In this document: piece by piece, positions 52,033-61,055 of the stretch
Layout: every line of letters starts with the position of its first letter
Position numbering within the stretch: position 1 is the stretch's first letter
Assembly (NCBI RefSeq): GCF_014873875.1
Contig: NZ_JADBEM010000001.1
Span: 10,134,717 to 10,198,716 of the forward strand
Origin: Actinopolymorpha pittospori
Lineage (GTDB): Bacteria; Actinomycetota; Actinomycetes; Propionibacteriales; Actinopolymorphaceae
Direction of reading: 5' to 3'
DNA: 64,000 bases
Program-made: the position numbers and the translations under genes
Notes under the pieces: generated by a model
What the model was told of the DNA's origin: nothing
What the model saw: only the letters and a program-made list of their open reading frames with translations
Database searches by the model: none

Positions 52033-52977
52033 CTAGTTGAAGATCCGTTCGACGGCGGCAGCGAACTCGGCGGCCTGCTCGGGCTCGGCGAAGATCTTCG
52101 CACCGCTGAAGACCTGGAGTCCCCAACTGCGCCGGCTCGATGCGGCTGTCTCGCGGAGGCTGTCCGGCCCGTCGAGCGCGTCAAGGATGGGTTGCACCTG
52201 CCGGTCCTGCGGAACGAACGCCGACGACGCCTCCAGGAACTCCCGCCCCCACGAGCTGTCGCGGCCGCTCTTGGTGCAGTAGATCAGCGGTGTGAAGACG
52301 TCGATCGCCGGGGCCAGCAGGGCGTAGTCCTGGGCGAAGATCCGGGTGAGCGCGCGGTCGAACTCATGTGGCTGCCACGGGCACATGTACGCGCCGACGA
52401 CGCAGTCGGGTAGCTGGGCGTGGATGATGTCGGCGTAGCGGCGGGCGAAGCCGGCGACGCGCTCGCACTTGTGCCGTTCCCACTCCGCGGCGGCGGTGCG
52501 GAGGATCTCCTCCGGAGAAGCCACGTCCAGTCCGGTCGCCTCGCAGAAGTCGGCGACGCAAGCTGAGCAGAAGCAGCTGTCCTGCAGGTCAGGGTCGGGT
52601 ACCTCGAACCAGCCGGCGTAGGTCAGGTAGTCCAGCCAGATCCCCGTGGGACGGAACTGCCGCAGCCCGTCGACGAGGCTGGCCTCGACCTCCGTGAGGT
52701 AGTCCTGCTGAGAGAGGCAGACGCCCTGCACGAGTTCGCCGTACCGGATGGGCTTGCCGTCCACTCCGACCGGGATGAGTTCCGGATGGGCGTCGAAGTC
52801 GGTCCGTAAGGTCTTGAACTCCACGCACTCCGCGACGTCGTACTTCTGGCACGCTTCGAACGCGGCCGGATCGAACCCGTGAAACCACGCGGCGTTCGCG
52901 CCGTACCGCTCGAACCGGTCGGCGAACTCCAGCGCCGGGCTGCCATACGGTCCGAAGAGAGCCGGGACGGTGCTCAT
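52033..52977 (-). CDS. Putative TIM-barrel glycosidase-like protein
   Basis: The 314-residue protein has GIWLDYLTYAGWFE and a CFCSACVADFCEATG cluster, as in uncharacterised glycosidase-like (GHL) families, where an Asp on a late strand and C-x-C-x-x-C loop recur. VVGAYMCPWQPHEFDRALTRIFAQDYALLAPAIDVFTPLIY fits later barrel strands. There is no signal peptide. ATG 52977 follows AGAGGA. Assignment is by pattern only; the reaction is unknown. Confidence 0.6.
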   Translation of the reverse strand: MSTVPALFGPYGSPALEFADRFERYGANAAWFHGFDPAAFEACQKYDVAECVEFKTLRTDFDAHPELIPVGVDGKPIRYGELVQGVCLSQQDYLTEVEASLVDGLRQFRPTGIWLDYLTYAGWFEVPDPDLQDSCFCSACVADFCEATGLDVASPEEILRTAAAEWERHKCERVAGFARRYADIIHAQLPDCVVGAYMCPWQPHEFDRALTRIFAQDYALLAPAIDVFTPLIYCTKSGRDSSWGREFLEASSAFVPQDRQVQPILDALDGPDSLRETAASSRRSWGLQVFSGAKIFAEPEQAAEFAAAVERIFN

Positions 52978-53177
52978 GGGTTTCCTCTCACGGGCGGCGC
53001 TGTCGGCGGTCAGTATGTCCTACGGGCTCGGCGACCGGCGTGTCCCTTCCCCACCGCGCCCGCCGCCCTCTCCTGCCCCTGTCGACCGTGCACCGACCGC
53101 GACCGGATCCGGCCACGCCGCCTACCCGCGACCCGTCGATCGCAGTGCGTCTCGACGAACTCTGACACGATCTGCGG

Positions 53178-54989
53178 ATGGCCGAGCCAGTGTGGGTGCA
53201 GCGGTTCCAGGCGACCAACTTCAGCTTCCCCGACGTCGCTCGCGAGGCTCCCGACCGCTACCTCTACCAGTCGAACTCCGGCGGCACCGCCGAGTTGTAC
53301 GCCTGGGACCGAGGACTCGATCTGCACGCCCAGGTCACCGCGCGTCCTCAGGGGACGCGCATGGGCCGGATCAGTCCGGACGGCGAGTGGGTCTGGTGGT
53401 TCGGCGACACCGACGGTGACGAACGCGGTCTCTGGATGCGGCAACCCTTCGACGTGAGCGGGAAGAACAGCACCGACGCGGTGCCTGCCGTTCCCGGATT
53501 GGCTCCGGCCCACCCAGCGGGACTCGCGCTAGGACTCCGCTGCGCGGTGGTCGGGCTCTCCGACCGGGACGGGAGCAGGATCGTTCTGCACCGCCACGAC
53601 GCAGACGACGCCCGGCCCACGACGATCTACGCGGCACCCCGCTACGCGACCGTGGGAGCCCTGTCCTACGACGAGACGTTGGTGGCGATCCAGCACTCCG
53701 AGCACGGGGACGCGTTCACCCCCGCCGTTCGGGTCTTCCGGGTCGAGGCAACCGACGGGCCGGGCGCCACGACGGTTGGGGACCTGTGGGACGGCCCCGG
53801 GCACGGGCTGCACGTGGTCGGCTTCGCACCCCGCAAGGGGGACGGCCGGCTGCTCCTTCGACACGAGCGCTCCGACCGGTCCGAACCCCTGATCTGGGAT
53901 CTCCACAGCGACTCCCAGATCACACCGGCCATCGACCTTCCGGGTGAGCTGTACCCGTCGTGGTATCCCGACGGACAGGCCCTGCTGATCCGGCGACACT
54001 GGCAGGCACGTGACGAGCTCTACCGGTACGACCTGGACAGCGGGAAGATCACCGCGCTCCCGACCCCGGCGGGAGTCATCGGCGCCTGCGCGGTACGGCC
54101 GAACGGCACGGTCGAGTACGCGTGGTCCTCGGGCGAGCGCCCGCGGGTGCTCCTTGCCGACTCGGGTACGCCGGTACTCACCTCGCCGAGGCCGGCCCCG
54201 CCGTCGGTGCCGCTGGTCGACGCCTGGGTCGCCGGTCCGGGCGGCCGGGTGCACGCGCTGGTCGCCCGCCCGGACGACGAGCGGCCCGCGGCGACGGTGT
54301 TCCTCCTGCACGGCGGACCGGGCGGACAGGTCACGGACAGTTTCTGGCCGGCTCGGGCGGCGTTCGTGGACGCCGGGTATTGCGTCGTCCACGTCAACTA
54401 CCGCGGCTCTTCCGGCTACGGCGCGAGGTGGCGGGACGCCGACCGCGAGGCGCCCGGGCTGATCGAACTCGAGGACGTCGCCGCCGTCCGCGACTGGGCG
54501 GTTCGCAACGAGATCAGCGACCCCGACCGGTGTGTGATCGCCGGGATCTCCTGGGGCGGGTACCTCACGCTGCTCGGGCTCGGTGTCCAGCCGAAGCTGT
54601 GGGCCGCCGGAGTCGCCGAGGTGCCGATCGGCGACCTGGTCGCGCTGTACGAAGATGAAATGGAGCCGGTCCGGGAGCACGACCGCTCACTCTTCGGAGG
54701 AACGCCTGAGGAGTTGCCCGACAAGTGGCGGCGGTCCAACCCGATCAGCTACGTCGACCACGTAACTGCGCCCGTCCTCGTCCTCGCGAGCCGCAACGAC
54801 CCGCGCTGCCCCATCCGCGGGGTCGAGAACTACCTGGAGAGGCTCACCGAGTTGGGGAAGGCCTACGAGTCCTACCTCTTCGACGCGGGGCACTTCAGCG
54901 TCGTGGCCGACGAACGCATCCACCAGATGCGACTGCAGCTCGACTTCTGCCTCCGCACCGTCCCTCCTCTCGCCCCTGCGACCGACTGA
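53178..54989 (+). CDS. S9-family prolyl oligopeptidase-like serine peptidase
   Basis: The 603-residue cytosolic protein has an N-terminal beta-propeller of about 330 residues and a C-terminal alpha/beta-hydrolase. The triad is Ser458 in GISWGGYLTL, Asp541 in ASRNDPRCP and His572 in DAGHFSV. The oxyanion region is FLLHGGPGGQV, and NYRGSSGYG is typical of S9C acylaminoacyl peptidases. No signal peptide is seen. The ribosome binding site for ATG 53178 is weak. Confidence 0.92.
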   Translation: MAEPVWVQRFQATNFSFPDVAREAPDRYLYQSNSGGTAELYAWDRGLDLHAQVTARPQGTRMGRISPDGEWVWWFGDTDGDERGLWMRQPFDVSGKNSTDAVPAVPGLAPAHPAGLALGLRCAVVGLSDRDGSRIVLHRHDADDARPTTIYAAPRYATVGALSYDETLVAIQHSEHGDAFTPAVRVFRVEATDGPGATTVGDLWDGPGHGLHVVGFAPRKGDGRLLLRHERSDRSEPLIWDLHSDSQITPAIDLPGELYPSWYPDGQALLIRRHWQARDELYRYDLDSGKITALPTPAGVIGACAVRPNGTVEYAWSSGERPRVLLADSGTPVLTSPRPAPPSVPLVDAWVAGPGGRVHALVARPDDERPAATVFLLHGGPGGQVTDSFWPARAAFVDAGYCVVHVNYRGSSGYGARWRDADREAPGLIELEDVAAVRDWAVRNEISDPDRCVIAGISWGGYLTLLGLGVQPKLWAAGVAEVPIGDLVALYEDEMEPVREHDRSLFGGTPEELPDKWRRSNPISYVDHVTAPVLVLASRNDPRCPIRGVENYLERLTELGKAYESYLFDAGHFSVVADERIHQMRLQLDFCLRTVPPLAPATD

Positions 54990-55066
54990 CTGTCGATCGG
55001 GCCCGATCCCGTTCGTCATGTCGACGAACAGCCCGCACCCCGCGGGCTGCGGGAGGAGAGCCGCAC

Positions 55067-55579
55067 ATGGCGAACGGAAGAACCGAACCCCTCACGGTGA
55101 CCCGCCGAATCGACGCTTCGGCGAGTGACATCTTCGCGATCCTGGTCGACCCCCGCAGGCACGTCGACCTGGACGGTTCCGGGATGCTGCGGGAGGCCGT
55201 CTCCGACGGGGTGGTCTCGGCCGTCGGAGACGTCTTCGTGATGAGGATGTACTACTCCGAGCTCGGCGACTACGAGATGAACAACCACGTCGTGGAGTAC
55301 GAGCCGAACCGGCGTCTCACCTGGGAGCCGGAGGCGGGCCGTCGCCACCCCGACGAACACGCGCCCGACGCCCGGTGGGGTCAACGGTGGGGATTCGACC
55401 TGGCCCCCGACGGTCCGGAGGCGACGATCGTGACGCAGACCTACGACTGCTCCGCGTTGCCGGAGAACGAGCGGGTGTCCATGGACGGCGGGCGGATCTG
55501 GATCGAGGCCATGACCAGGACCCTGGAGCACCTCGACGAGCTCGTCGCGGGCCGCCGTACGTCGACGAACCCGGCCTAG
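55067..55579 (+). CDS. SRPBCC (polyketide cyclase/START-like) family protein
   Basis: The 170-residue protein has the START-like pattern: VTRRIDASASDIFAILVDPRRHVDLDGSG, NNHVVEYEPNRRLTWEPEAG, and a long C-terminal helix (MTRTLEHLDELVA). These small-molecule-binding proteins are common in actinomycetes and usually uncharacterised. ATG 55067 has GGGAGGAGAG upstream. Confidence 0.85.
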   Translation: MANGRTEPLTVTRRIDASASDIFAILVDPRRHVDLDGSGMLREAVSDGVVSAVGDVFVMRMYYSELGDYEMNNHVVEYEPNRRLTWEPEAGRRHPDEHAPDARWGQRWGFDLAPDGPEATIVTQTYDCSALPENERVSMDGGRIWIEAMTRTLEHLDELVAGRRTSTNPA

Positions 55580-55589
55580 GGTCCAGGGC

Positions 55590-57119
55590 CTACGCGCGAT
55601 ACGGCGCCCGGTGGTTGCGGGGGTCCCTCTTGAGCCGGTAGCCGCGCTCGGGCACTGGCAGGGGATCCTCGGCGCGCATCATCCAGGAGGCCAGCTCGGT
55701 CAGCAGGTCGACGAGGACTTCGGCGTGCCCGGCCTCGCCCGCCAGGTCGCGGAGTTCGCGCGGATCGGTGTCGAGGTCGTAGAGCCGCACCGACCCCAGC
55801 TCGTCCGCGACGAGCTTCCACCGATCCTTGCGGATCATGCGCCGTCGACCGCTCTGGGTGACCGCGTTGAGCTCGTCGAAGCTGGGCGCGTGCGGCCCGC
55901 CGTTGTCCACGAGCCCCGGCATCGGATCGGGCACGTCGGCGGCCGTGTAGGGAAGTCCGCCCATCCCCTGTTCGACATAGGCGCTGCGGAACTCGCCGTG
56001 AACGTCGTCCGCGCCGACCGCGCCGGTCAGGAACGGCCACAGGCTCCGGCCCTGCACGCCCGGGCCGATCGGAGCACCAAATGCGTCACAGATGGTCGGG
56101 TAGATGTCGACGAGGGAGACGTGCTCGGGGCGGGGGCCCTGGTGCGTCACGACCGAGGGGCCGGTGATCAGCAGGGGAACGCGAGTGAGGACCTCGGGCA
56201 ACTCAGCGCCCTTGCGGACGAGGCCGTACTCCCCCACGTAGTCTCCGTGATCGCTGGTGACCACGATGAGCGTGTCCTCGCTCAGGTGGCGCTCGTCGAG
56301 GAACTCCGTGAAGCGGCGCACCTGGTCGTCGATGAGGCGCAGCATCCCGAAGTAACTGGCCCGCGCCCGCGGGACGCGTCCGTCGTAGTCCTCCTCGCCG
56401 GCACGACCGAGGTCGTGCAGATACCGCCAGGAGAAGGGCGCGTCCTCGAGCGCGGTCGCGTCGGTGTCGGTGCGCGGAAGGTCGGCTACGGGGAACTGGG
56501 AGAAGTACGGTTCGGGAACCTGGAAGGGGTTGTGCGGCTCCGAGAACGACAACAGGAGCGCGAACGGCTGGTCCGGCTCGAGCGAGCTGATCCAGTTCTG
56601 TGCATGGTTGACGATCCGCACCGGATTCTGCAGTTCGACCGGGAAGGGCGCGGGCTCGGTGCTCGTCCGGTGGCGCAGCCCACTCAGCCAGCTGTCGAAC
56701 TCCGCCTCGGCGTCGGTGCACGGGCCGCTGATCTGACCGCCGTGGCTGAACTCGACGAAGGTGTCAACGTCGTCCTTCGTCAGCCACGTGTGGTTCTTGC
56801 CGATGAGCGCGGTGGCGCATCCGAGCCCCCGCGCGGTGGAGAACAGGTCGTCCTCGGCAACCGCGAACCTCATGGCCGGATTGGTCGTGACCCGATGTGC
56901 GGCCGGGAAGCGGCCCGTGAGCAGGCTCGTCCGGGCCGGGCAGCACAACGGCGAGGACGTGTACGCATGGTCGAACCACGCGCCCTCCCCCGCGATGGCG
57001 TCCAGGTGGGGTGTCGTGTCGAGCGCGAACCCCTCCCGCGCGCAGACGTCCGCGCGATGCTGGTCGGTCATGATGACGACGATGTTGCGAGGTGCCCGCA
57101 CGCTGTCAGCCGATGCCAT
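55590..57119 (-). CDS. Sulfatase (formylglycine-dependent)
   Basis: The 509-residue sulfatase has metal ligands in VVIMTDQHRADV and the formylglycine site SPLCCPARTSLLTGR, where Cys59 (C-x-P-x-R) is converted by a formylglycine-generating enzyme encoded elsewhere. The second metal site is VVTSDHGDYVGEYGLVRKGA. There is no signal peptide, so the enzyme is cytosolic. RKDRWKLV and YDLDTDPRELRDLA are typical C-terminal features. ATG 57119 follows AGGAGA. Confidence 0.93.
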   Translation of the reverse strand: MASADSVRAPRNIVVIMTDQHRADVCAREGFALDTTPHLDAIAGEGAWFDHAYTSSPLCCPARTSLLTGRFPAAHRVTTNPAMRFAVAEDDLFSTARGLGCATALIGKNHTWLTKDDVDTFVEFSHGGQISGPCTDAEAEFDSWLSGLRHRTSTEPAPFPVELQNPVRIVNHAQNWISSLEPDQPFALLLSFSEPHNPFQVPEPYFSQFPVADLPRTDTDATALEDAPFSWRYLHDLGRAGEEDYDGRVPRARASYFGMLRLIDDQVRRFTEFLDERHLSEDTLIVVTSDHGDYVGEYGLVRKGAELPEVLTRVPLLITGPSVVTHQGPRPEHVSLVDIYPTICDAFGAPIGPGVQGRSLWPFLTGAVGADDVHGEFRSAYVEQGMGGLPYTAADVPDPMPGLVDNGGPHAPSFDELNAVTQSGRRRMIRKDRWKLVADELGSVRLYDLDTDPRELRDLAGEAGHAEVLVDLLTELASWMMRAEDPLPVPERGYRLKRDPRNHRAPYRA

Positions 57120-57174
57120 GAGTGTTCTCCTGTGGTCGATGCGAGTGGGGGACCATTCCGTGCGCCCGCGGGGT

Positions 57175-58074
57175 TCAGCCGAGGCGGCTCTCGCCGAGGT
57201 GGAGATGAAGGTCGATGACGTACGCCTCGCCCGAGCGGATCGCCCAGTGCAGCTGGTAGAGAGTCCAGTGCGCCCAGTACAGGCGAAGGACGTCCGGCTC
57301 CAGCGATTCCTCGAGCACGTCGTTCAGCCGGTCGAGTGCCGCGGGGTCGACGTTGCGGCGCCCCTCCTCGGTGGCGAGCGCCCAGGTGAGGTCGAAGTAC
57401 AGCTTGATCAGGCCGAACCTCCGGTCGCCCCGCGCCAGACCGAGGTTCCAGTCGACCACACCGGTGACCTGGCCGGCGTCGTCGAACAGGACGTTGGGGA
57501 CGGTGAAGTCGACGTGGACGAGGTCGTCCCCGACCATCTCGTGCGGTTCGCCGCTGCCGATCTCGCGGATGAGGCGCAGCATCCGTCGGCTGCGGTCGCT
57601 GTGTTCGGCGAGGGTCTCGTGGCGCGGGAAGACCGGGCCGCTCTCCCGTAGGTGGAGCGGGCGGATCGGCACATCCGGCCGGTCGGCGAGCAGGCCGGCG
57701 AACCGCTCGTTCATCGTCACCATCGCCTCGATCACGGCCCGGTCGGTCCGCTTGGCAGGGGAGCCGGGAAGGCGTTCCTGGACAACGGCCACGGCGCCGC
57801 CGCCGAGGTCGACCAGGAGGTCGTGGCGTGGGACGGGGAGTCCACGGGAGCGCAGCAGCGCCAACACCTCCGCGTCGTGGCGCGCCTGCTCGATCGAGCG
57901 GTCGAAGACGTGGGTCACGACGCCCGCCCGGCCATCCGGCCAGCGCACGTACGCCGCGCCGCCCGTCTCGCCGTGCTCGGCGACGCCGACCAGGTCCAGC
58001 CGAGATCCCGTGCGCGCGTTGACGGCCGCCACGAGGTTGCGCGGCCCCGCCTCGCGCGACTCCTCACCCGCCAC
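57175..58074 (-). CDS. APH-family phosphotransferase
   Basis: The 299-residue kinase has the APH catalytic loop LVHVDFTVPNVLFDDAG (His-x-Asp ... Asn) and the metal-binding Asp in VTGVVDWNLGLARGDRRFGL. The N-lobe shows VAEHGETGGAAYVRWPDGRAGVVTHV. The GTG 58074 follows GGGGAG. It lies upstream of the sulfatase on the same strand. Substrate unknown: such genes act on antibiotics, sugars or other alcohols. Confidence 0.88.
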   Translation of the reverse strand: MAGEESREAGPRNLVAAVNARTGSRLDLVGVAEHGETGGAAYVRWPDGRAGVVTHVFDRSIEQARHDAEVLALLRSRGLPVPRHDLLVDLGGGAVAVVQERLPGSPAKRTDRAVIEAMVTMNERFAGLLADRPDVPIRPLHLRESGPVFPRHETLAEHSDRSRRMLRLIREIGSGEPHEMVGDDLVHVDFTVPNVLFDDAGQVTGVVDWNLGLARGDRRFGLIKLYFDLTWALATEEGRRNVDPAALDRLNDVLEESLEPDVLRLYWAHWTLYQLHWAIRSGEAYVIDLHLHLGESRLG

Positions 58075-58164
58075 CGGTCCGCTCCCCTCTCGCGGGTTCC
58101 TCCGCCCGCAGACGTAGAGGATCTCAGAGGTTCGTGTTCATCGGTGCGCACCGCATGGTCGGGT

Positions 58165-58873
58165 TCATTCCTCGACCTCCCCGCCAACGGCACGTAGGTG
58201 CTGGCGGAACGTGAGTCCTGGCATTGTCCGTCGCCGCGTGAGGTAGGTGTCAAACCGAACTTGACGGCGCAGGGACACCCCGGCACGGACCTGGTCCGCC
58301 TGGCGCCGTTCGGTGTCCCGGATCAGTTCGGCGAGGTGGAAGACGTCCGCCGCGTGGGCGGCGGACACGAAGAGCACGCCGTCGTCGTCGGCGAGCACGA
58401 GGTCGTCGTGGTCGACCGTCCACTCACCGACGGTGGCGGATCGCAGCGCGTCGGGGAGACGCTCGTCGAGGCGCCGCGGCCCGACCGGAGTCGCGCCCAG
58501 GCTGAAGACCGGTAGCCCGACCGCGTGCAGGTCGGCGGTGTCCCGGTGGAGCCCCCAGATCACCACGCCGTGCAGGCCGGCGGTCTTCGCCCTCGAGCAC
58601 CACCAGGTCGCCGACGCAGGCCTCGTCGAGTCGTCCATCGTTGTCGACGACGAGCACGTCGCCGGTCGTGGCGTGCTCGAACGCCTCGAGGAAGATGTCC
58701 ACGCTGCCGCTGTGGCGCGCGGGAAGCACCCGACCGGCGCACCGGCTGCCTGGCACGGCGGCACGGACGGGTGCGGGAGCGCAGCGCACCGAAACGCCCG
58801 CACGCGGACAGGCATCGGCCAGATGGGCGGTCGTCAGAGTGGCGAACCGCTGGCGGAGTTCGTGGCGATCCAC
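58165..58873 (-). pseudogene. RraA-like (4-carboxy-4-hydroxy-2-oxoadipate aldolase family) protein, frameshifted
   Basis: From GTG 58873 (GAGGAGGA upstream) the frame reads HELRQRFATLTTAHLADACPRAGV ... GDVLVVDNDGRLDEACVGDLVVLEG. The remainder (AKTAGLHGVVIWGLHRDTADLHAVGLPVFSLGATPVGPRR) is in another frame. Dropping one G from GGG (CCC at 58590-58592) rejoins them to about 235 residues. The usual RraA motifs (GDVLVVDN; GLHGVVIWGLHRD) are intact on both sides. It is a homopolymer indel: error or decay. Confidence 0.83.
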
Positions 58874-58984
58874 GCGTCCTCCTCGTTCGTCGTGCGCGCC
58901 CCGGACGGCCGAAGCGACTCGGGTCTTCGAGGCACCGGTAGCGCCCACACCCATGGTCGAGACGGGGAGCGCGGGTTCCCAGAG

Positions 58985-59020
58985 CCAATTCGGCTAGATT
59001 GGTTTGCCGATGGATCCAAT
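58985..59020. promoter_or_regulatory. CCAAT/ATTGG repeats at MocR start (probable operator)
   Basis: CCAAT (58985-58989), ATTGG (58998-59002) and CCAAT (59016-59020) flank a TAGATT that resembles a -10 box only a few bases before ATG 59010. MocR-type regulators often bind repeated sites between themselves and a divergent target. Here the divergent gene encodes the RraA-like protein. Confidence 0.4.
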
Positions 59021-60437
59021 TGAGCTCACCCAACGCCTGGGCCGCTGGTCGTCAGGCCGTGGCCCGTTGTACGTCCTGCTCGCGACGCGACTGGGCACGC
59101 TGATCGACGACGGCGAACTCCGCCCCGACGCCCCGCTGCCTCCGGATCGCGCCCTGGCCTCGGCGCTGGCAGTGGGCCGGAGCACGGTCGTCAACGCCTA
59201 CGATCGGCTGGCCGTCGAGGGCCGCATCGTGCGGCGACAGGGCAGCGGCACCCGCGTCGCCGGCCCGGCCGGATCCGAGATCCGCGGCACCACCGACGCG
59301 CCCGCGTTCCTGCACCTGCTCGAGTCGAAGGACGACGTGATCCTGCTCGCCTGTGCCGCTCCCGACGCGCCACCGCCCGAACTCGTGCAGGCGTACGCGG
59401 AGACGCTGCCCGAACTCGCGGCCCTCACCGGCGACATCGGGTACCACCCGACGGGCCACCCGGCCCTGCGTCGCGCGATCGCCGAGCGCTACGAGCGACG
59501 CGGAGTCCCGACCACCCCCGAGCAGGTCCTCGTCACCACCGGAGGGCAGCAGGCGCTGTCGTTGCTCGCTCGCGCCTTCGTCAGCCCCGGTGACGTGGTG
59601 GTCGTCGAGGCCCCGACCTATCCGGGCGCGCTGGAGGTGTTCCGGGAGGAGGCCGCCGTACTCCGCCCACTCCCCGTCGGGTTGGACGGCCTGGAGACGA
59701 TCGTCGCCGACCACGACGTGTCGCTCGCGTACGTGATTCCGACGTTCCACAATCCGACGGGCCAGGTGCTGCCGGCGCTGCGACGGCAGCGGCTGGTGTC
59801 GACCACCGCGCGGTACGACGTCCGCCTCATCGAGGACGAGGCACTCGTCGAACTCGGGTTTCCCGGGGAGGAACCGCCACCGCCGCTGGCCACGTCCACC
59901 GACCAGGTGATCTCGATCGGGTCGCTCAGCAAGGTCGTGTGGGGCGGACTGCGGATCGGCTGGGTCCGCGCGCCGTCGAGCGTCGTCACCCGGCTCGCCC
60001 GGCTCCGCGTCGTCCACGACCTTGGCGGCAACGTACCCGCGCAACTCGCGGCCGCGCACCTGCTGGACCGGCTCGACCCGATCCGGCACCGACAGGCCGC
60101 CCAACGGCAGGCCCAGTGTGAGCACCTTCGCGCCGAACTCGCCCACCGGCTACCGGAGTGGGAGGTCCCCACGACAGCCCGAGGCGGGCAGACCCTCTGG
60201 ATTCGGCTACCCCGTGGCGACTCCACGTCGTTCGCGCAGACAGCGTTGCGGAACGGCGTCGCCATCCTGCCCGGACGGGGACTCGACGCGGGCGGCCGGA
60301 GCGAGGCGTACCTCCGCATCCACTTCATCGCCCCGCCCGACCAGTTGAGCGAGGCCGTCCGTCGCCTGGCCGCCGCCTGGGCGGACTACGACCCACCGGC
60401 GACTCCCAGCCCGTCGGCGCCGGCGATGGCCGTCTGA
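59010..60437 (+). CDS. MocR/PdxR-type GntR regulator with aminotransferase domain
   Basis: The 475-residue protein has an N-terminal winged helix of GntR type (GPLYVLLATRLGTLIDDGELRPDAPLPPDRALASALAVGRSTVVNAYDRL) joined to a fold-type-I aminotransferase domain. The PLP lysine is in SIGSLSKVVWGGLRIGW, and TFHNPTGQV and RIHFIA are conserved. These regulators usually respond to PLP or an amino compound. ATG 59010 has no ribosome binding site and sits close to a TAGATT element, so the transcript may be leaderless. Confidence 0.92.
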   Translation: MDPIELTQRLGRWSSGRGPLYVLLATRLGTLIDDGELRPDAPLPPDRALASALAVGRSTVVNAYDRLAVEGRIVRRQGSGTRVAGPAGSEIRGTTDAPAFLHLLESKDDVILLACAAPDAPPPELVQAYAETLPELAALTGDIGYHPTGHPALRRAIAERYERRGVPTTPEQVLVTTGGQQALSLLARAFVSPGDVVVVEAPTYPGALEVFREEAAVLRPLPVGLDGLETIVADHDVSLAYVIPTFHNPTGQVLPALRRQRLVSTTARYDVRLIEDEALVELGFPGEEPPPPLATSTDQVISIGSLSKVVWGGLRIGWVRAPSSVVTRLARLRVVHDLGGNVPAQLAAAHLLDRLDPIRHRQAAQRQAQCEHLRAELAHRLPEWEVPTTARGGQTLWIRLPRGDSTSFAQTALRNGVAILPGRGLDAGGRSEAYLRIHFIAPPDQLSEAVRRLAAAWADYDPPATPSPSAPAMAV

Positions 60438-60470
60438 GGAACGGCGGCCGCGGTCGCGCGCTCGGTGCGC

Positions 60471-60920
60471 TCAGGAGGTGAGGCGCGCAGCGAGCCGCTT
60501 GGCGAGGTCGTCCCGATCCTCGGCGCCGACCTGCTCGTCATCGCCGCGACCGAGCAACCCGAAGATGCCCGGTCCGCGCAGGCTCTGGTCGAGGGCACGC
60601 GGGCGTGGGACGACGTGGAAGTGCAGGTGGTAGCCGGGTGCTTCACCGAACTCCGCGACGTAGGTCTTGGGCGCGTCCAGCTCCGCGGCCAGGACGCGAG
60701 CGAGCCGCACCTGCCAGGCACCGAGGCCAGCCGCCTCCGCGTCGGTCAGCTCGGCCAACTCCATGACGTGGCGCCGAGGCACCAGGACCAGCCAACCGAG
60801 CAGGCCACTTCCGGTCGCGTGGACGACCCGCCAGTGTTCGTCGTAGGCGATGCGCTCCCGTGGCGGCAGCTGGTCGAACTCGGCTTCGCGGTCGCAGGTG
60901 TAGCAGCCCGTCGTGGTCAT
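60471..60920 (-). CDS. HIT family protein with intact histidine triad
   Basis: The 149-residue protein has an N-terminal zinc-like GCYTCDREAEF, then VVHATGSGLLGWLVLVPRRHVMELAEL, and the complete triad GYHLHFHVVPRPRAL. It presumably hydrolyses a nucleotidyl bond. It contrasts with the HIT protein at 13.7 kb, which lacks the middle His. Confidence 0.9.
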   Translation of the reverse strand: MTTTGCYTCDREAEFDQLPPRERIAYDEHWRVVHATGSGLLGWLVLVPRRHVMELAELTDAEAAGLGAWQVRLARVLAAELDAPKTYVAEFGEAPGYHLHFHVVPRPRALDQSLRGPGIFGLLGRGDDEQVGAEDRDDLAKRLAARLTS

Positions 60921-61055
60921 GGGTCGCGACCCTACCGATGGGCGCGGGGCGCGGACCACCGCTCGCGGGCGACCGGGCGGAGGGTGCACCGCGGGCCGCG
61001 ACAGGCCGGTGGAAACCCGTTGCCCCGCGCAGGGGGAGCACGCTTGGGTGAGCGC

